DNA from: Nitrospira sp.
Lineage (GTDB): Bacteria; Nitrospirota; Nitrospiria; Nitrospirales; Nitrospiraceae
Length of the DNA stretch: 7,301 bases
Assembly (NCBI GenBank): GCA_025360665.1
Contig: JANYBU010000269.1
Span: 1 to 7,301, forward strand
Direction: 5' to 3'
Shown: piece by piece, positions 1 to 5,557 of the stretch
How positions within the stretch are numbered: the stretch's first letter is position 1
Layout of the letters: each line of letters opens with the position of its first letter
Notes under the pieces: model-generated
Seen by the model: the letters and a program-made list of their open reading frames with translations, nothing else
Told to the model about the DNA's origin: nothing
Database searches by the model: none
Translations under genes and position numbers: made by a program

Positions 1-983
1 GCGGGCGTATCGGCGTCGTCGATGAGCATTAAAGAGGGCTTGTAGCGTAATCCCACCGCTTGGCGTTCCATCGCTTCTCGATCCTGCGTCATGAAAATGT
101 TGGCGAAGTAGCGAAAGATGGTCTTGGAAAATGGAACCCAGCTGAGGCAGTTCCAGGCTGCGGCAAAGTCGATGCGGCATTGCTGTTCCGTGATCGGTGT
201 GACTGTTGCCCGGCTAGACACGAAAAGCGATCCGGACTGGACGAATTCAAACCGCTGGTTGGGCAGCACAAAGTCGATGGTCGTCGTGAGTGGCCCGCCG
301 TAAATCAGGTTCAGGAGCTTGTAGGGCCCGCTGTTCTTTGAGGGAGCGTGCGGCACCATACGGAAACCGTTGGGAATCGGTTCAAAGGTCTTGGCCTTTT
401 CGTGCATGCTCGCCTGAGTGCGCCACCAGGAGCTTTGGTGCACGAAGGGGCCGTGGGCCGGGTCCATCAAGCCGACGATGCCGTCGTCGATGGTGCAATC
501 TAACAGCGTCGAGATGTGAATCATTCGATAGGGAGACGAGAGGAGCGGCAGCGGCGGCACGTCCGGGACGATCTGATTCGGTCGTTGAGGGTCGGGGATA
601 AACACCCACACATAGCCGTCCCGTTCACGGCAGGCATAGGTGGAGACGCCAATTTTATCGGGCTGAATGGGGGAGCTTTCGACTAGCGCAGGAATCCCCT
701 GACAACGGCCTGCCTGATTGAACTGCCAACCATGGTAGGCACATTCGACGCAGTCGCCTTCCATTTTGCCGAAGGACAGCGGCATCCCGCGATGGGGACA
801 AATGTCGCGCATGGCCGCGACTGCACCCTGAGATGTTTTGCAAACGAGAACCGGGAGGCCCAACAGGACGGTCCCTTTCAGGCTGCCGGGAGCGAGTTCA
901 CTGCTGAGGCAAGCGGGATACCAAAAGCCGAACAGTGGCGCGCTCCTGGATGGCTTGATCTCGGTGATGAGGTCGCTGTTCAT
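1..983 (-). CDS. Rieske [2Fe-2S] non-heme iron oxygenase-like protein (C-terminus beyond window)
   Basis: The leftward frame is open from ATG 983-981 to the window edge, giving 327 residues with the C-terminus missing. A Rieske [2Fe-2S] motif is seen as C62-P-H64 ... C81-A-Y-H84, spacing C-x-H-x16-C-x2-H. A mononuclear iron site of the D-x2-H-x4-H type follows at D174, H177 and H182. D301 in a QDREAMERQ stretch is a plausible third iron ligand. This order is that of the alpha subunit of ring-hydroxylating oxygenases and related demethylases or pheophorbide-oxygenase-like enzymes, which take electrons from a reductase and use O2 to hydroxylate or demethylate a substrate. The substrate cannot be told from the sequence, and no reductase gene is nearby. 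The start is firm: an in-frame stop (TGA, 1016-1014) lies 10 codons upstream and no other ATG intervenes. No good Shine-Dalgarno sequence is visible. A promoter lies at 1023-1051, divergent from dsrE2. No signal peptide is seen, so the protein is probably cytoplasmic. Confidence 0.9.
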   Translation of the reverse strand, partial: MNSDLITEIKPSRSAPLFGFWYPACLSSELAPGSLKGTVLLGLPVLVCKTSQGAVAAMRDICPHRGMPLSFGKMEGDCVECAYHGWQFNQAGRCQGIPALVESSPIQPDKIGVSTYACRERDGYVWVFIPDPQRPNQIVPDVPPLPLLSSPYRMIHISTLLDCTIDDGIVGLMDPAHGPFVHQSSWWRTQASMHEKAKTFEPIPNGFRMVPHAPSKNSGPYKLLNLIYGGPLTTTIDFVLPNQRFEFVQSGSLFVSSRATVTPITEQQCRIDFAAAWNCLSWVPFSKTIFRYFANIFMTQDREAMERQAVGLRYKPSLMLIDDADTP

Positions 984-1022
984 GAAAAGAATGGGATGGG
1001 AGGGTACATCGGTTCACGTGGG

Positions 1023-1051
1023 ACTATATCCGGCGTGCTGAGTGAGGTCAA
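1023..1051 (-). promoter_or_regulatory. sigma70-like promoter of the Rieske gene
   Basis: Read on the minus strand, TTGACC (1051-1046, 5/6 to the -35 consensus) is followed after exactly 17 bases by TATAGT (1028-1023, 5/6 to the -10 consensus). Transcription would start near 1016, giving a leader of about 33 bases before ATG 983. The -35 box shares an inverted repeat with the opposing dsrE2 promoter, so the two genes may be co-regulated. This is a consensus match only. Confidence 0.65.
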
Positions 1052-1066
1052 GGTTGTTGCCTTGAC
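1047..1066. promoter_or_regulatory. Inverted repeat between divergent promoters, candidate operator
   Basis: GTCAAGG (1047-1053) and CCTTGAC (1060-1066) form a perfect 7-base inverted repeat around TTGTTG. The arms include most of both -35 boxes. Much of the symmetry comes from the two facing TTGAC elements, but the two extra G/C pairs in each arm go beyond promoter consensus. A dimeric regulator bound here would block or control both promoters. Whether a regulator binds is inference. Confidence 0.4.
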
Positions 1067-1091
1067 AAGAAAAAGAAGCGGAGACTATAGT
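1062..1091 (+). promoter_or_regulatory. Strong sigma70-like promoter of dsrE2-tusA
   Basis: A perfect -35 box TTGACA (1062-1067) is followed after 18 bases by TATAGT (1086-1091, 5/6 to consensus). The -10 region lies in a 10-base palindrome GACTATAGTC (1083-1092). Transcription would begin near 1098, leaving a leader of about 49 bases before the dsrE2 ATG at 1147. It is the best promoter match in the window. Confidence 0.7.
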
Positions 1092-1146
1092 CAAAACCCC
1101 GTTGAAATTGCCAAATTCATGCGGACCTGACAGGAAAGAGAGCGTC

Positions 1147-1677
1147 ATGACAATCGCGCAGATGGATCCAGCGGTGGCGCTGGCAGACTTGCAGGTCTCC
1201 AAGCCTGACAAGGTGACGATCGTACTGCTAAGCGGCGACATGGACCGAGCGATGGCGGCGTTCATCATCGCCACGGGGGCCGCCGCCATGGGGATGCAGG
1301 TCACCGTTTTTTTCACCTTCTGGGGTCTTAATGCCATTCGCCGGAAAGGTGCGACCAGCTCTGCCAAGGACTGGCTTCGTCAGATGTTCGGCCTGCTGAA
1401 TAAAGGGGGCGCAGACTGCCTTCCCCTCTCGCGGTTCCATTTCTGGGGGCTGGGTACGAAGATGATGCAACAGGTCATGAAGCAAAACCGGATGCCTGGT
1501 GTGCCGGAACTCATGGAGACGGCGCTGGACCTCGGTGTTCACTTTATTGCCTGCACGACGACCATGGGATTGATGGGGATCACGAAAGATACGCTCATTG
1601 AGGGCATCGATCAGTTCGCGGGGGTGACCACCTATCTCGCGGAAGCCAAACAGGGCAGCGTGAATTTGTTCATTTGA
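1147..1677 (+). CDS. dsrE2: DsrE2-family (DsrE/DsrF/DrsH-like) sulfur-carrier protein
   Basis: This gene encodes 176 residues resembling the DsrE2 branch of DsrE-type sulfur-transfer proteins, which carry persulfide sulfur on a conserved cysteine and usually work with TusA. The fold begins with VTIVLLSGDMDRAMAAF (about residues 23-39), then a glycine- and alanine-rich helix and the hydrophobic strand QVTVFFTFWG (51-60). Two cysteines are present, C91 and C136. C136 sits in FIACTTTMGLMGI, at the place of the usual catalytic AC-x4-D-x-MGI motif, although the aspartate is replaced by glycine. ATG 1147 is chosen over an in-frame TTG at 1102 because AGGAAAGAG (1132-1140) lies at Shine-Dalgarno distance and the TTG is only a few bases past the predicted transcription start. 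The tusA gene follows 107 bases downstream and probably shares the transcript. The protein's sulfur donor and acceptor are unknown. Confidence 0.85.
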   Translation: MTIAQMDPAVALADLQVSKPDKVTIVLLSGDMDRAMAAFIIATGAAAMGMQVTVFFTFWGLNAIRRKGATSSAKDWLRQMFGLLNKGGADCLPLSRFHFWGLGTKMMQQVMKQNRMPGVPELMETALDLGVHFIACTTTMGLMGITKDTLIEGIDQFAGVTTYLAEAKQGSVNLFI

Positions 1678-1784
1678 ATGAGCGAGATAAGCACGAAGGG
1701 CGTGAAAGGCGAGACAATCAGAGACACGTCCCGCAAGTCGCGTTTTTCTCGCGTTTCGCGCGCTTCTTTTGTGGAGTAAAGAAT

Positions 1785-2030
1785 ATGATTCAAGCCGATG
1801 TAAAGCTCGATACGCTCGGGTACTTTTGCCCGATGCCGATTATCATGACTTTGAAGAAGCTCAAGGAACTGACGTTGGGCCAGGTCCTTGAAGTCGTCTC
1901 AGACGATGAAGGCATCAAGAAGGACATGCCGGCCTGGTGCGACACGACCGGCCATCAGATGGTCGGGCTCGAAGAAGTACAGACGAAGTCGGGAACGATC
2001 TATAAAGCGTTTGTGAAAAAGACGAAGTAA
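1785..2030 (+). CDS. tusA: TusA/SirA/YedF-family sulfur-carrier protein
   Basis: This 81-residue protein has the TusA signature: LDTLGYFCPMP with the catalytic cysteine at C15 in a C-P-x-P motif, followed by a helix rich in Lys and Leu (KKLKELTLGQ) and the strand VLEVVSDDEG. A second cysteine, C52, lies in the family's typical D-x-P-A-W-C-x3-GH segment. TusA proteins accept persulfide sulfur on the CPxP cysteine and pass it on for tRNA thiolation, molybdenum cofactor synthesis or dissimilatory sulfur metabolism. Pairing with dsrE2 directly upstream fits a sulfur relay. The start ATG 1785 is preceded by GGAG (1772-1775) at 9 bases, and the protein then begins just before the conserved domain. 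Upstream in-frame codons from TTG 1674 give a non-conserved extension and are not used. Transcription ends at the terminator at 2061-2103. Confidence 0.93.
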   Translation: MIQADVKLDTLGYFCPMPIIMTLKKLKELTLGQVLEVVSDDEGIKKDMPAWCDTTGHQMVGLEEVQTKSGTIYKAFVKKTK

Positions 2031-2060
2031 CCGCGCAGACAGGGACTCAGTGGAGAGTGG

Positions 2061-2103
2061 GAAGCCGGAGGGATGATGATCAGACCTCCGGCTTCGTTAT
2101 TTT
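2061..2103 (+). terminator. Intrinsic terminator after tusA
   Basis: GAAGCCGGAGG (2061-2071) pairs perfectly with CCTCCGGCTTC (2085-2095) around a 13-base loop and is followed by the T-rich tract GTTATTTT. This is a canonical rho-independent terminator 30 bases past the tusA stop. It ends only about 20 bases before the ftcD start. Confidence 0.88.
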
Positions 2104-2123
2104 GATTCTTGATGAGGCAGGAC

Positions 2124-3803
2124 GTGGATCGAATCGTCGAATGTGTACCGAACTTCAGTGAGGGACGAAACCAGACGACGGTGCGTGCGCTGGTGAATGC
2201 CGTGGAGTCCGTGCCAGGGGTCTGGCTGTTGGACCAGACGATGGATCGGGATCACCATCGTTCCGTCCTGAGCTTTGCCGGCGTACTGGACGCCGTTGCT
2301 GAAGCGGCTTTTCGCGCCGTTCGCGTAGCAACCGATCTCATCGATCTTCGGAAGCACAAGGGCGTCCATCCGCGGGTGGGGGCCACGGATGTCGTGCCCT
2401 TCGTGCCGGTGCGCGGCGCGACGATGCAGGATTGCGTCCATTTGGCGAAGCGATTGGGGCAACGAGTAGGAACAGAGCTGGAGATCCCGGTATTCCTCTA
2501 CGAACAAGCGGCCCGGCACCGCGATCATGCCCCGCTCGAATCGGTTCGTCGAGGAGGGCTTCAAGGCCTCGCCTTCCGCATGGTCTCCGATCCAGACTGG
2601 ACACCAGATTTTGGCCCCCCCCATCTCCATAAGACGGCCGGTGCCATGGTGATCGGCGCGCGATCTCCCTTGATCGCCTTCAATGTGAACCTCCGCTCGA
2701 CGGATCTGGCCCTGGCCCGATCCATCGCGAAGGACATTCGCCAATCGAACGGCGGGCTGCCCCATCTCAAAGCAATCGGAGTGGCGTTGGCCAGTCGTCA
2801 GCTGGTTCAGGTCGCTATGAATCTAACCGATTTCATCATCACACCCATCCATGTCGCGTTTGAAGCGGTCCGAGCCCGCGCAGCCGAGCAAGGCGTGGCG
2901 GTAGCGGGGAGCGAAGTGGTCGGGCTGATGCCCCAGGCAGCGCTGGTTCAGGCCGCCGCGCATAGCCTGGCGCTCGAACAGTTCGACTCAACGCAGGTGT
3001 TGGAGACGAGATTGGAGACTCGGCTGTTCGGTGAGCTGGCACGACATGCCCCGTCTCGCGAACAGGAGTCGGTTGATCTGGATGCACAATCGGTAGCGGA
3101 CTTTTTGGACGCTGTGGCCAAGGCAACTCCGATTCCAGCCGGCGGCACGGTCGCGGCTTTGGTGGGCGCCCTCGCGGCTTCGCTGGGGATCATGGGGGCG
3201 CGTCTCAGCCGGCAACGAGGAGTAGAACATCGGCTGAGTGAAATTAGCAGGAGGCTTCGCGAGCTGATGCAAGCGGATGGCGATGCGTATCAGCGATTTC
3301 TCCAGGCCACGAGGCTGGCGAAGACAGACCGGACTCGTCCCGCCGTCTTGTCGTCTGCGCTCCATCTGGCGACGGAGATTCCGCTTGAAATCGCCGAACA
3401 GGCGACGGAGGCCGGAGCCCTTCTTCATGCCTGCTCGGCAGAGGTGAAGCCACGTGTTCGGTCTGATCTATCCGTTGGGCTGGTGCTGGCGATCGCCGCG
3501 GCCGATGCGGGAGGTCATACGGTCGCAGAGAACATAAAGATTCAACGTAATCAAAGGCTTAAGTCATCAATCCTCGATCGGATTCAGCAAATGACAATCC
3601 GTCTTGAGGAACTCAGGGGGCTATGTTACACTGCGCCCCTTGGTCAGGGTCAGGCTGGCACGAGAAAAAAACCTCTACAGGCATCGCCTGGGAAAGTAGA
3701 CAGACGGGAAGAATGGAAATCAAAGTCTTCAATAATAACGTCGAGAAAGCCCTCAAAGTTGCCAAGAAAAAGCTCGCGGGGGAAGGACTCTTCCGAGAAC
3801 TGA
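2124..3803 (+). CDS. ftcD: Bifunctional glutamate formiminotransferase / formimidoyltetrahydrofolate cyclodeaminase
   Basis: This 559-residue fusion matches the vertebrate-type FTCD layout. Residues 1 to about 180 are the formiminotransferase N-domain: ECVPNFSEGRN at 6-16, and HKGVHPRVGATDVVPF with H82 at the position of the catalytic histidine. About 183-305 is the formiminotransferase C-domain, starting LIAFNVNL. About 324-500 is the cyclodeaminase domain, with PAGGTVAA at 338-345 and RSDLSVG at 446-452. The enzyme moves a formimino group from formiminoglutamate to tetrahydrofolate, then releases ammonia to give 5,10-methenyl-THF. No histidine-degradation genes are adjacent; formiminotransferases can also salvage 5-formyl-THF. 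GTG 2124 is preferred because GAGG (2114-2117) is well spaced and the numbering then places His at 82. ATG 2112 and TTG 2109 are alternatives, and the ATG has no Shine-Dalgarno. The last ~60 residues are basic, look unconserved and overlap the rpsU promoter and its first 91 bases. Confidence 0.9.
   Translation: MDRIVECVPNFSEGRNQTTVRALVNAVESVPGVWLLDQTMDRDHHRSVLSFAGVLDAVAEAAFRAVRVATDLIDLRKHKGVHPRVGATDVVPFVPVRGATMQDCVHLAKRLGQRVGTELEIPVFLYEQAARHRDHAPLESVRRGGLQGLAFRMVSDPDWTPDFGPPHLHKTAGAMVIGARSPLIAFNVNLRSTDLALARSIAKDIRQSNGGLPHLKAIGVALASRQLVQVAMNLTDFIITPIHVAFEAVRARAAEQGVAVAGSEVVGLMPQAALVQAAAHSLALEQFDSTQVLETRLETRLFGELARHAPSREQESVDLDAQSVADFLDAVAKATPIPAGGTVAALVGALAASLGIMGARLSRQRGVEHRLSEISRRLRELMQADGDAYQRFLQATRLAKTDRTRPAVLSSALHLATEIPLEIAEQATEAGALLHACSAEVKPRVRSDLSVGLVLAIAAADAGGHTVAENIKIQRNQRLKSSILDRIQQMTIRLEELRGLCYTAPLGQGQAGTRKKPLQASPGKVDRREEWKSKSSIITSRKPSKLPRKSSRGKDSSEN
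3604..3632 (+). promoter_or_regulatory. Promoter of rpsU inside the ftcD 3' end
   Basis: TTGAGG (3604-3609) is followed after 17 bases by TACACT (3627-3632), with a TG at 3624-3625 making an extended -10 element. Predicted transcription starts near 3639, giving a leader of about 74 bases before the rpsU ATG. It lies where the ftcD frame leaves its conserved domain. The match is moderate (4/6 for each box), but its position suits a separately expressed ribosomal gene. Confidence 0.5.
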
Positions 3804-3907
3804 AGCGTCGGCGGTTTTACGAGAAACCGAGTGTCAGGAAGAAAGCCAAGGAACGCGAGGCGCAACGGCGGCGTCAAAAATGGTTGGCGAAGCGTAAGCC
3901 AGAGTAA
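3713..3907 (+). CDS. rpsU: 30S ribosomal protein bS21
   Basis: This 64-residue, very basic protein matches bacterial ribosomal protein S21: it opens with an E-I-K-V strand, continues NNVEKALKVAKKKLAGEGLF, then RELKRRRFYEKPSVRKKAKE and an Arg/Lys-rich tail ending in RKPE. S21 binds the 30S platform and helps translation initiation. Length and composition are usual for the family. ATG 3713 is selected because it gives the standard N-terminus and has a purine-rich GGGAAG (3706-3711) just upstream, although the spacing is short. The frame is open further upstream to 3623, but that part is the leader. The first 91 bases are also read in another frame as the tail of ftcD. The nth gene follows after 71 bases. 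Confidence 0.95.
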   Translation: MEIKVFNNNVEKALKVAKKKLAGEGLFRELKRRRFYEKPSVRKKAKEREAQRRRQKWLAKRKPE

Positions 3908-3917
3908 GCGTCCTTCC

Positions 3918-3931
3918 ACGGGCTCGCCCGT
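3918..3931 (+). terminator. Small GC hairpin after rpsU, weak terminator candidate
   Basis: ACGGGC (3918-3923) and GCCCGT (3926-3931) form a tight hairpin 10 bases after the rpsU stop. The following sequence, TCGGTTGATCGTATTTCTC, is only moderately T-rich. It could be a weak terminator or an mRNA 3' stabiliser between rpsU and nth, or chance. Confidence 0.25.
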
Positions 3932-3978
3932 TCGGTTGATCGTATTTCTCCCAAGGCCTCCATATCCCTTCCTTGTCC

Positions 3979-4638
3979 ATGCGCCAGGATCAGATCACTG
4001 CTGCGCTTCGAATCGTGAAGCGCGAGATTCGGCAGTGGGAGGAGCCAGTCCTTGGCGTCGTGGCGCGCAAGTCGAACCGAGATCCCTTTCGCATCCTCAT
4101 ATCGTGCCTCCTCAGCCTCCGGACCAAAGACAAGACGACACGTGAAGCCAGCGCCAAGCTGTTCGCGCTGGCGCATCAGCCGGCCACGATGCTGACCCTC
4201 CCGCTCCAGAAGATCGAACGCGCCATCTATCCCGTCGGGTTCTACCGGACAAAAGCCAAATCCATTCATGCCATTTGCCGTCGTCTTTTGGAGGTCTATG
4301 GAGGAACGGTTCCCGACTCAATCGAGGAACTGGTCACACTGTCAGGGGTCGGCCGGAAAACGGCGAATTTGGTGGTGACGGTCGGCTATGGCAAGCCCGG
4401 CATCTGTGTGGATATCCACGTGCATCGGATCAGCAATCGCTGGGGCTACGTAAAGACAAAGACGCCCGAGGAAACTGAACAAGCGCTACGCCGGAAATTG
4501 CCAACGCCGCATTGGATTACCTTCAACGATCTGCTTGTCCCCTACGGGCAGAACCTCTGCCAACCAGTCTCGCCTTTCTGCAGCAAGTGCAAACTCACCA
4601 AATACTGCGATCGGGTAGGGGTTAAAAGATCGCGTTAG
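3979..4638 (+). CDS. nth: Endonuclease III (DNA glycosylase / AP lyase)
   Basis: This 219-residue protein is a base-excision-repair glycosylase that removes oxidised pyrimidines and nicks abasic sites. The helix-hairpin-helix is at about 118-136, LVTLSGVGRKTANLV, with catalytic Lys at K127. Catalytic Asp is D145 in VDIHVHR. The C-terminal [4Fe-4S] loop is C194-x6-C201-x2-C204-x5-C210, exact for the family. Length is close to that of E. coli Nth. The segment usually reading LSAQTTD is LSLRTKD here (45-51), replacing the glutamine that reads DNA by arginine, so this may be a divergent Nth subfamily. ATG 3979 is taken as start; an in-frame TTG lies two codons upstream. No clear Shine-Dalgarno is visible for either. 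The gene is probably cotranscribed with rpsU and ends at the inverted repeat at 4638-4701. Confidence 0.92.
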   Translation: MRQDQITAALRIVKREIRQWEEPVLGVVARKSNRDPFRILISCLLSLRTKDKTTREASAKLFALAHQPATMLTLPLQKIERAIYPVGFYRTKAKSIHAICRRLLEVYGGTVPDSIEELVTLSGVGRKTANLVVTVGYGKPGICVDIHVHRISNRWGYVKTKTPEETEQALRRKLPTPHWITFNDLLVPYGQNLCQPVSPFCSKCKLTKYCDRVGVKRSR

Positions 4639-4701
4639 GCGTGAGGGGTGAGGCGTGAGCGCGTGAAATTCACCATCGCCTGACGCCTTACGTTTTACGC
4701 C
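4638..4701 (+). repeat. GCGTGAGG-type imperfect inverted repeat, likely bidirectional transcription end
   Basis: The left arm 4638-4659 (GGCGTGAGGGGTGAGGCGTGAG) and the right arm 4680-4701 pair at 16 of 22 positions as Watson-Crick pairs. Four further positions become G-U pairs in the rightward RNA. The loop contains a smaller hairpin, GTGAA-A-TTCAC. The left arm is built of repeated GGCGTGAG / GGGTGAG units. It lies between the convergent nth and dsrE genes and overlaps the last base of the nth stop. It probably ends transcription of nth without a classic T-tract. It may also be a copy of a dispersed intergenic repeat. Confidence 0.55.
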
Positions 4702-4710
4702 TCACGGCAT

Positions 4711-5130
4711 TCAGATGAACAGCTTCGTTTCCGCGTCAGAGGTAAGCGCAATAATGGCAGGTAGCCCCATGACTTCATCGACGTTCTTTTCGACAGCGGC
4801 ACTATCCACGCCCATGTATTCCAGGCCGGCACTGCAGGCGATCAGACGAAACTTCCCGACGTGTTTCGCGTCCTGAAACATCTCGGAAATCTTCGGGACT
4901 TTCTTCTCTTTCAATAGACGAGCGACTTCGTCCGCCGACGAGGCGTATTCCGGAGGAAAGTCAATCACGTCAATCTTTCCCTCGGCTAGCTTCTTGATCG
5001 TCCAGAACAATAAGATCACGATCACGTCCTTTCCCATCGCAGCGGCCGTGAGGCCCAGGGTCGCGACCTGGTGCAGCGTATCGTAGGTGGCGTGATGGGC
5101 GAAGATGACGAATTTTGGTTGAGGTGGCAT
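4711..5130 (-). CDS. DsrE/F-like sulfur-relay family protein
   Basis: This 139-residue protein resembles the DsrE/DsrF/YchN-type alpha/beta fold: an N-terminal strand KFVIFAHHATYDTL, a helix with GLTAAAMGKDV, and strand VIVILLFWTIKKL. The only cysteine, C99, is in LIACSAGLEYMGVD, the location of the family's sulfur-accepting cysteine, so a persulfide carrier role is plausible. It ends in KLFI, much like the NLFI end of the DsrE2 protein, supporting a family relationship. ATG 5130 lies 9 bases after the stop of the upstream exported-protein gene. There is no good Shine-Dalgarno (GGAGAAG is too far away), so translation may depend on coupling. The two genes form a leftward unit. Partner proteins are not evident, and the specific role is unknown. 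Confidence 0.8.
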   Translation of the reverse strand: MPPQPKFVIFAHHATYDTLHQVATLGLTAAAMGKDVIVILLFWTIKKLAEGKIDVIDFPPEYASSADEVARLLKEKKVPKISEMFQDAKHVGKFRLIACSAGLEYMGVDSAAVEKNVDEVMGLPAIIALTSDAETKLFI

Positions 5131-5139
5131 GGTTGGTGG

Positions 5140-5493
5140 CTACTTCTCCGTGGCGCGTGCCTTGACGCTGTTCACATAATCAGTAATGGTCGTATCGACT
5201 TCGCCCGTGGTCATGGGACGGTCATGCGTTTCACTCTCGTCCACGAGATACCTGTCGTGCTCTTTTTCCTGCCGCAGGACCACGGAATTCTCCGGCGTCA
5301 CCTCGATCAGCATGAACCACTCGCGTGCCCCCTGCGTGATGACGACCTCCTTGCCCAGGCCTTTCTTCGTAATCTCGATATGAAGATCATCGGATGCGCC
5401 GACCGTAATGGGGCTCGTAAGGAGTCCCACGCCAAGGATCGCGATCCTTAGCAAGGTACTGATAGGACGCATGAGGGGCGAACAACGCGACAT
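5140..5493 (-). CDS. Small exported protein of unknown function
   Basis: From ATG 5493 this encodes 117 residues. The N-terminus (MSRCSPLMRPIST) is positively charged and is followed by a hydrophobic core (LLRIAILGVGLLTSPITV) and a likely signal-peptidase site after VGA, before SDD. The mature part is about 80 charged residues with beta-like stretches (LHIEITKKGLGKEVVITQG, REWFMLIEVTPENSVVL) and an acidic, threonine-rich C-terminal part. It has no cysteine and no metal motif that I recognise. I do not recognise the family. An internal ATG at 5472 gives 110 residues and a cleaner signal peptide; it is the better choice if the mRNA has a leader. ATG 5493 is favoured if the transcript starts at about 5496. 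The frame is open further upstream, but the promoter lies there. The DsrE-like gene follows 9 bases later. Confidence 0.7.
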   Translation of the reverse strand: MSRCSPLMRPISTLLRIAILGVGLLTSPITVGASDDLHIEITKKGLGKEVVITQGAREWFMLIEVTPENSVVLRQEKEHDRYLVDESETHDRPMTTGEVDTTITDYVNSVKARATEK

Positions 5494-5502
5494 AGTGGAG
5501 CG

Positions 5503-5532
5503 ATTATAGCTCGTTGGGAAACGTGCCGTAAA
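5503..5532 (-). promoter_or_regulatory. Promoter of the exported-protein / DsrE unit
   Basis: On the minus strand TTTACG (5532-5527, 4/6 to the -35 consensus) precedes a perfect TATAAT (5508-5503) by 18 bases. Transcription would start near 5496, only about 3 bases before ATG 5493, so the mRNA would be essentially leaderless. Use of ATG 5472 would give a 24-base leader with no Shine-Dalgarno. Confidence 0.55.
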
Positions 5533-5557
5533 CCGTCGCTGCCGCTCGGTCGTTGGC

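Noticed and set aside
290..601. Rightward Arg-rich 103-codon frame
   Set aside because: It is antisense to the Rieske oxygenase catalytic domain, with composition typical of a shadow frame.
732..1130. Rightward 132-codon frame running from the Rieske gene into the intergenic region
   Set aside because: It lies antisense to the Rieske cluster-binding motif and crosses both divergent promoters; no domain is recognisable.
1102..1146. TTG-initiated N-terminal extension of DsrE2
   Set aside because: It begins almost at the predicted transcription start, lacks a ribosome binding site and adds non-conserved residues. ATG 1147 has a good Shine-Dalgarno.
1735..1765. TCGCGTTT direct repeats and CGCG runs before tusA
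   Set aside because: Only two short copies at 11-base spacing and no stable hairpin with a T-tract. Probably chance, or part of the untranslated leader.
2097..2765. 222-codon open frame on the minus strand opposite ftcD
   Set aside because: It is antisense to a clearly conserved FTCD domain, has no recognisable motif, and is rich in Arg, His and Gly as expected from a GC-rich shadow frame.
3623..3712. Upstream in-frame extension of rpsU by 30 codons
   Set aside because: bS21 has a conserved start at MEIKV. The extension would begin inside the predicted -10 region.
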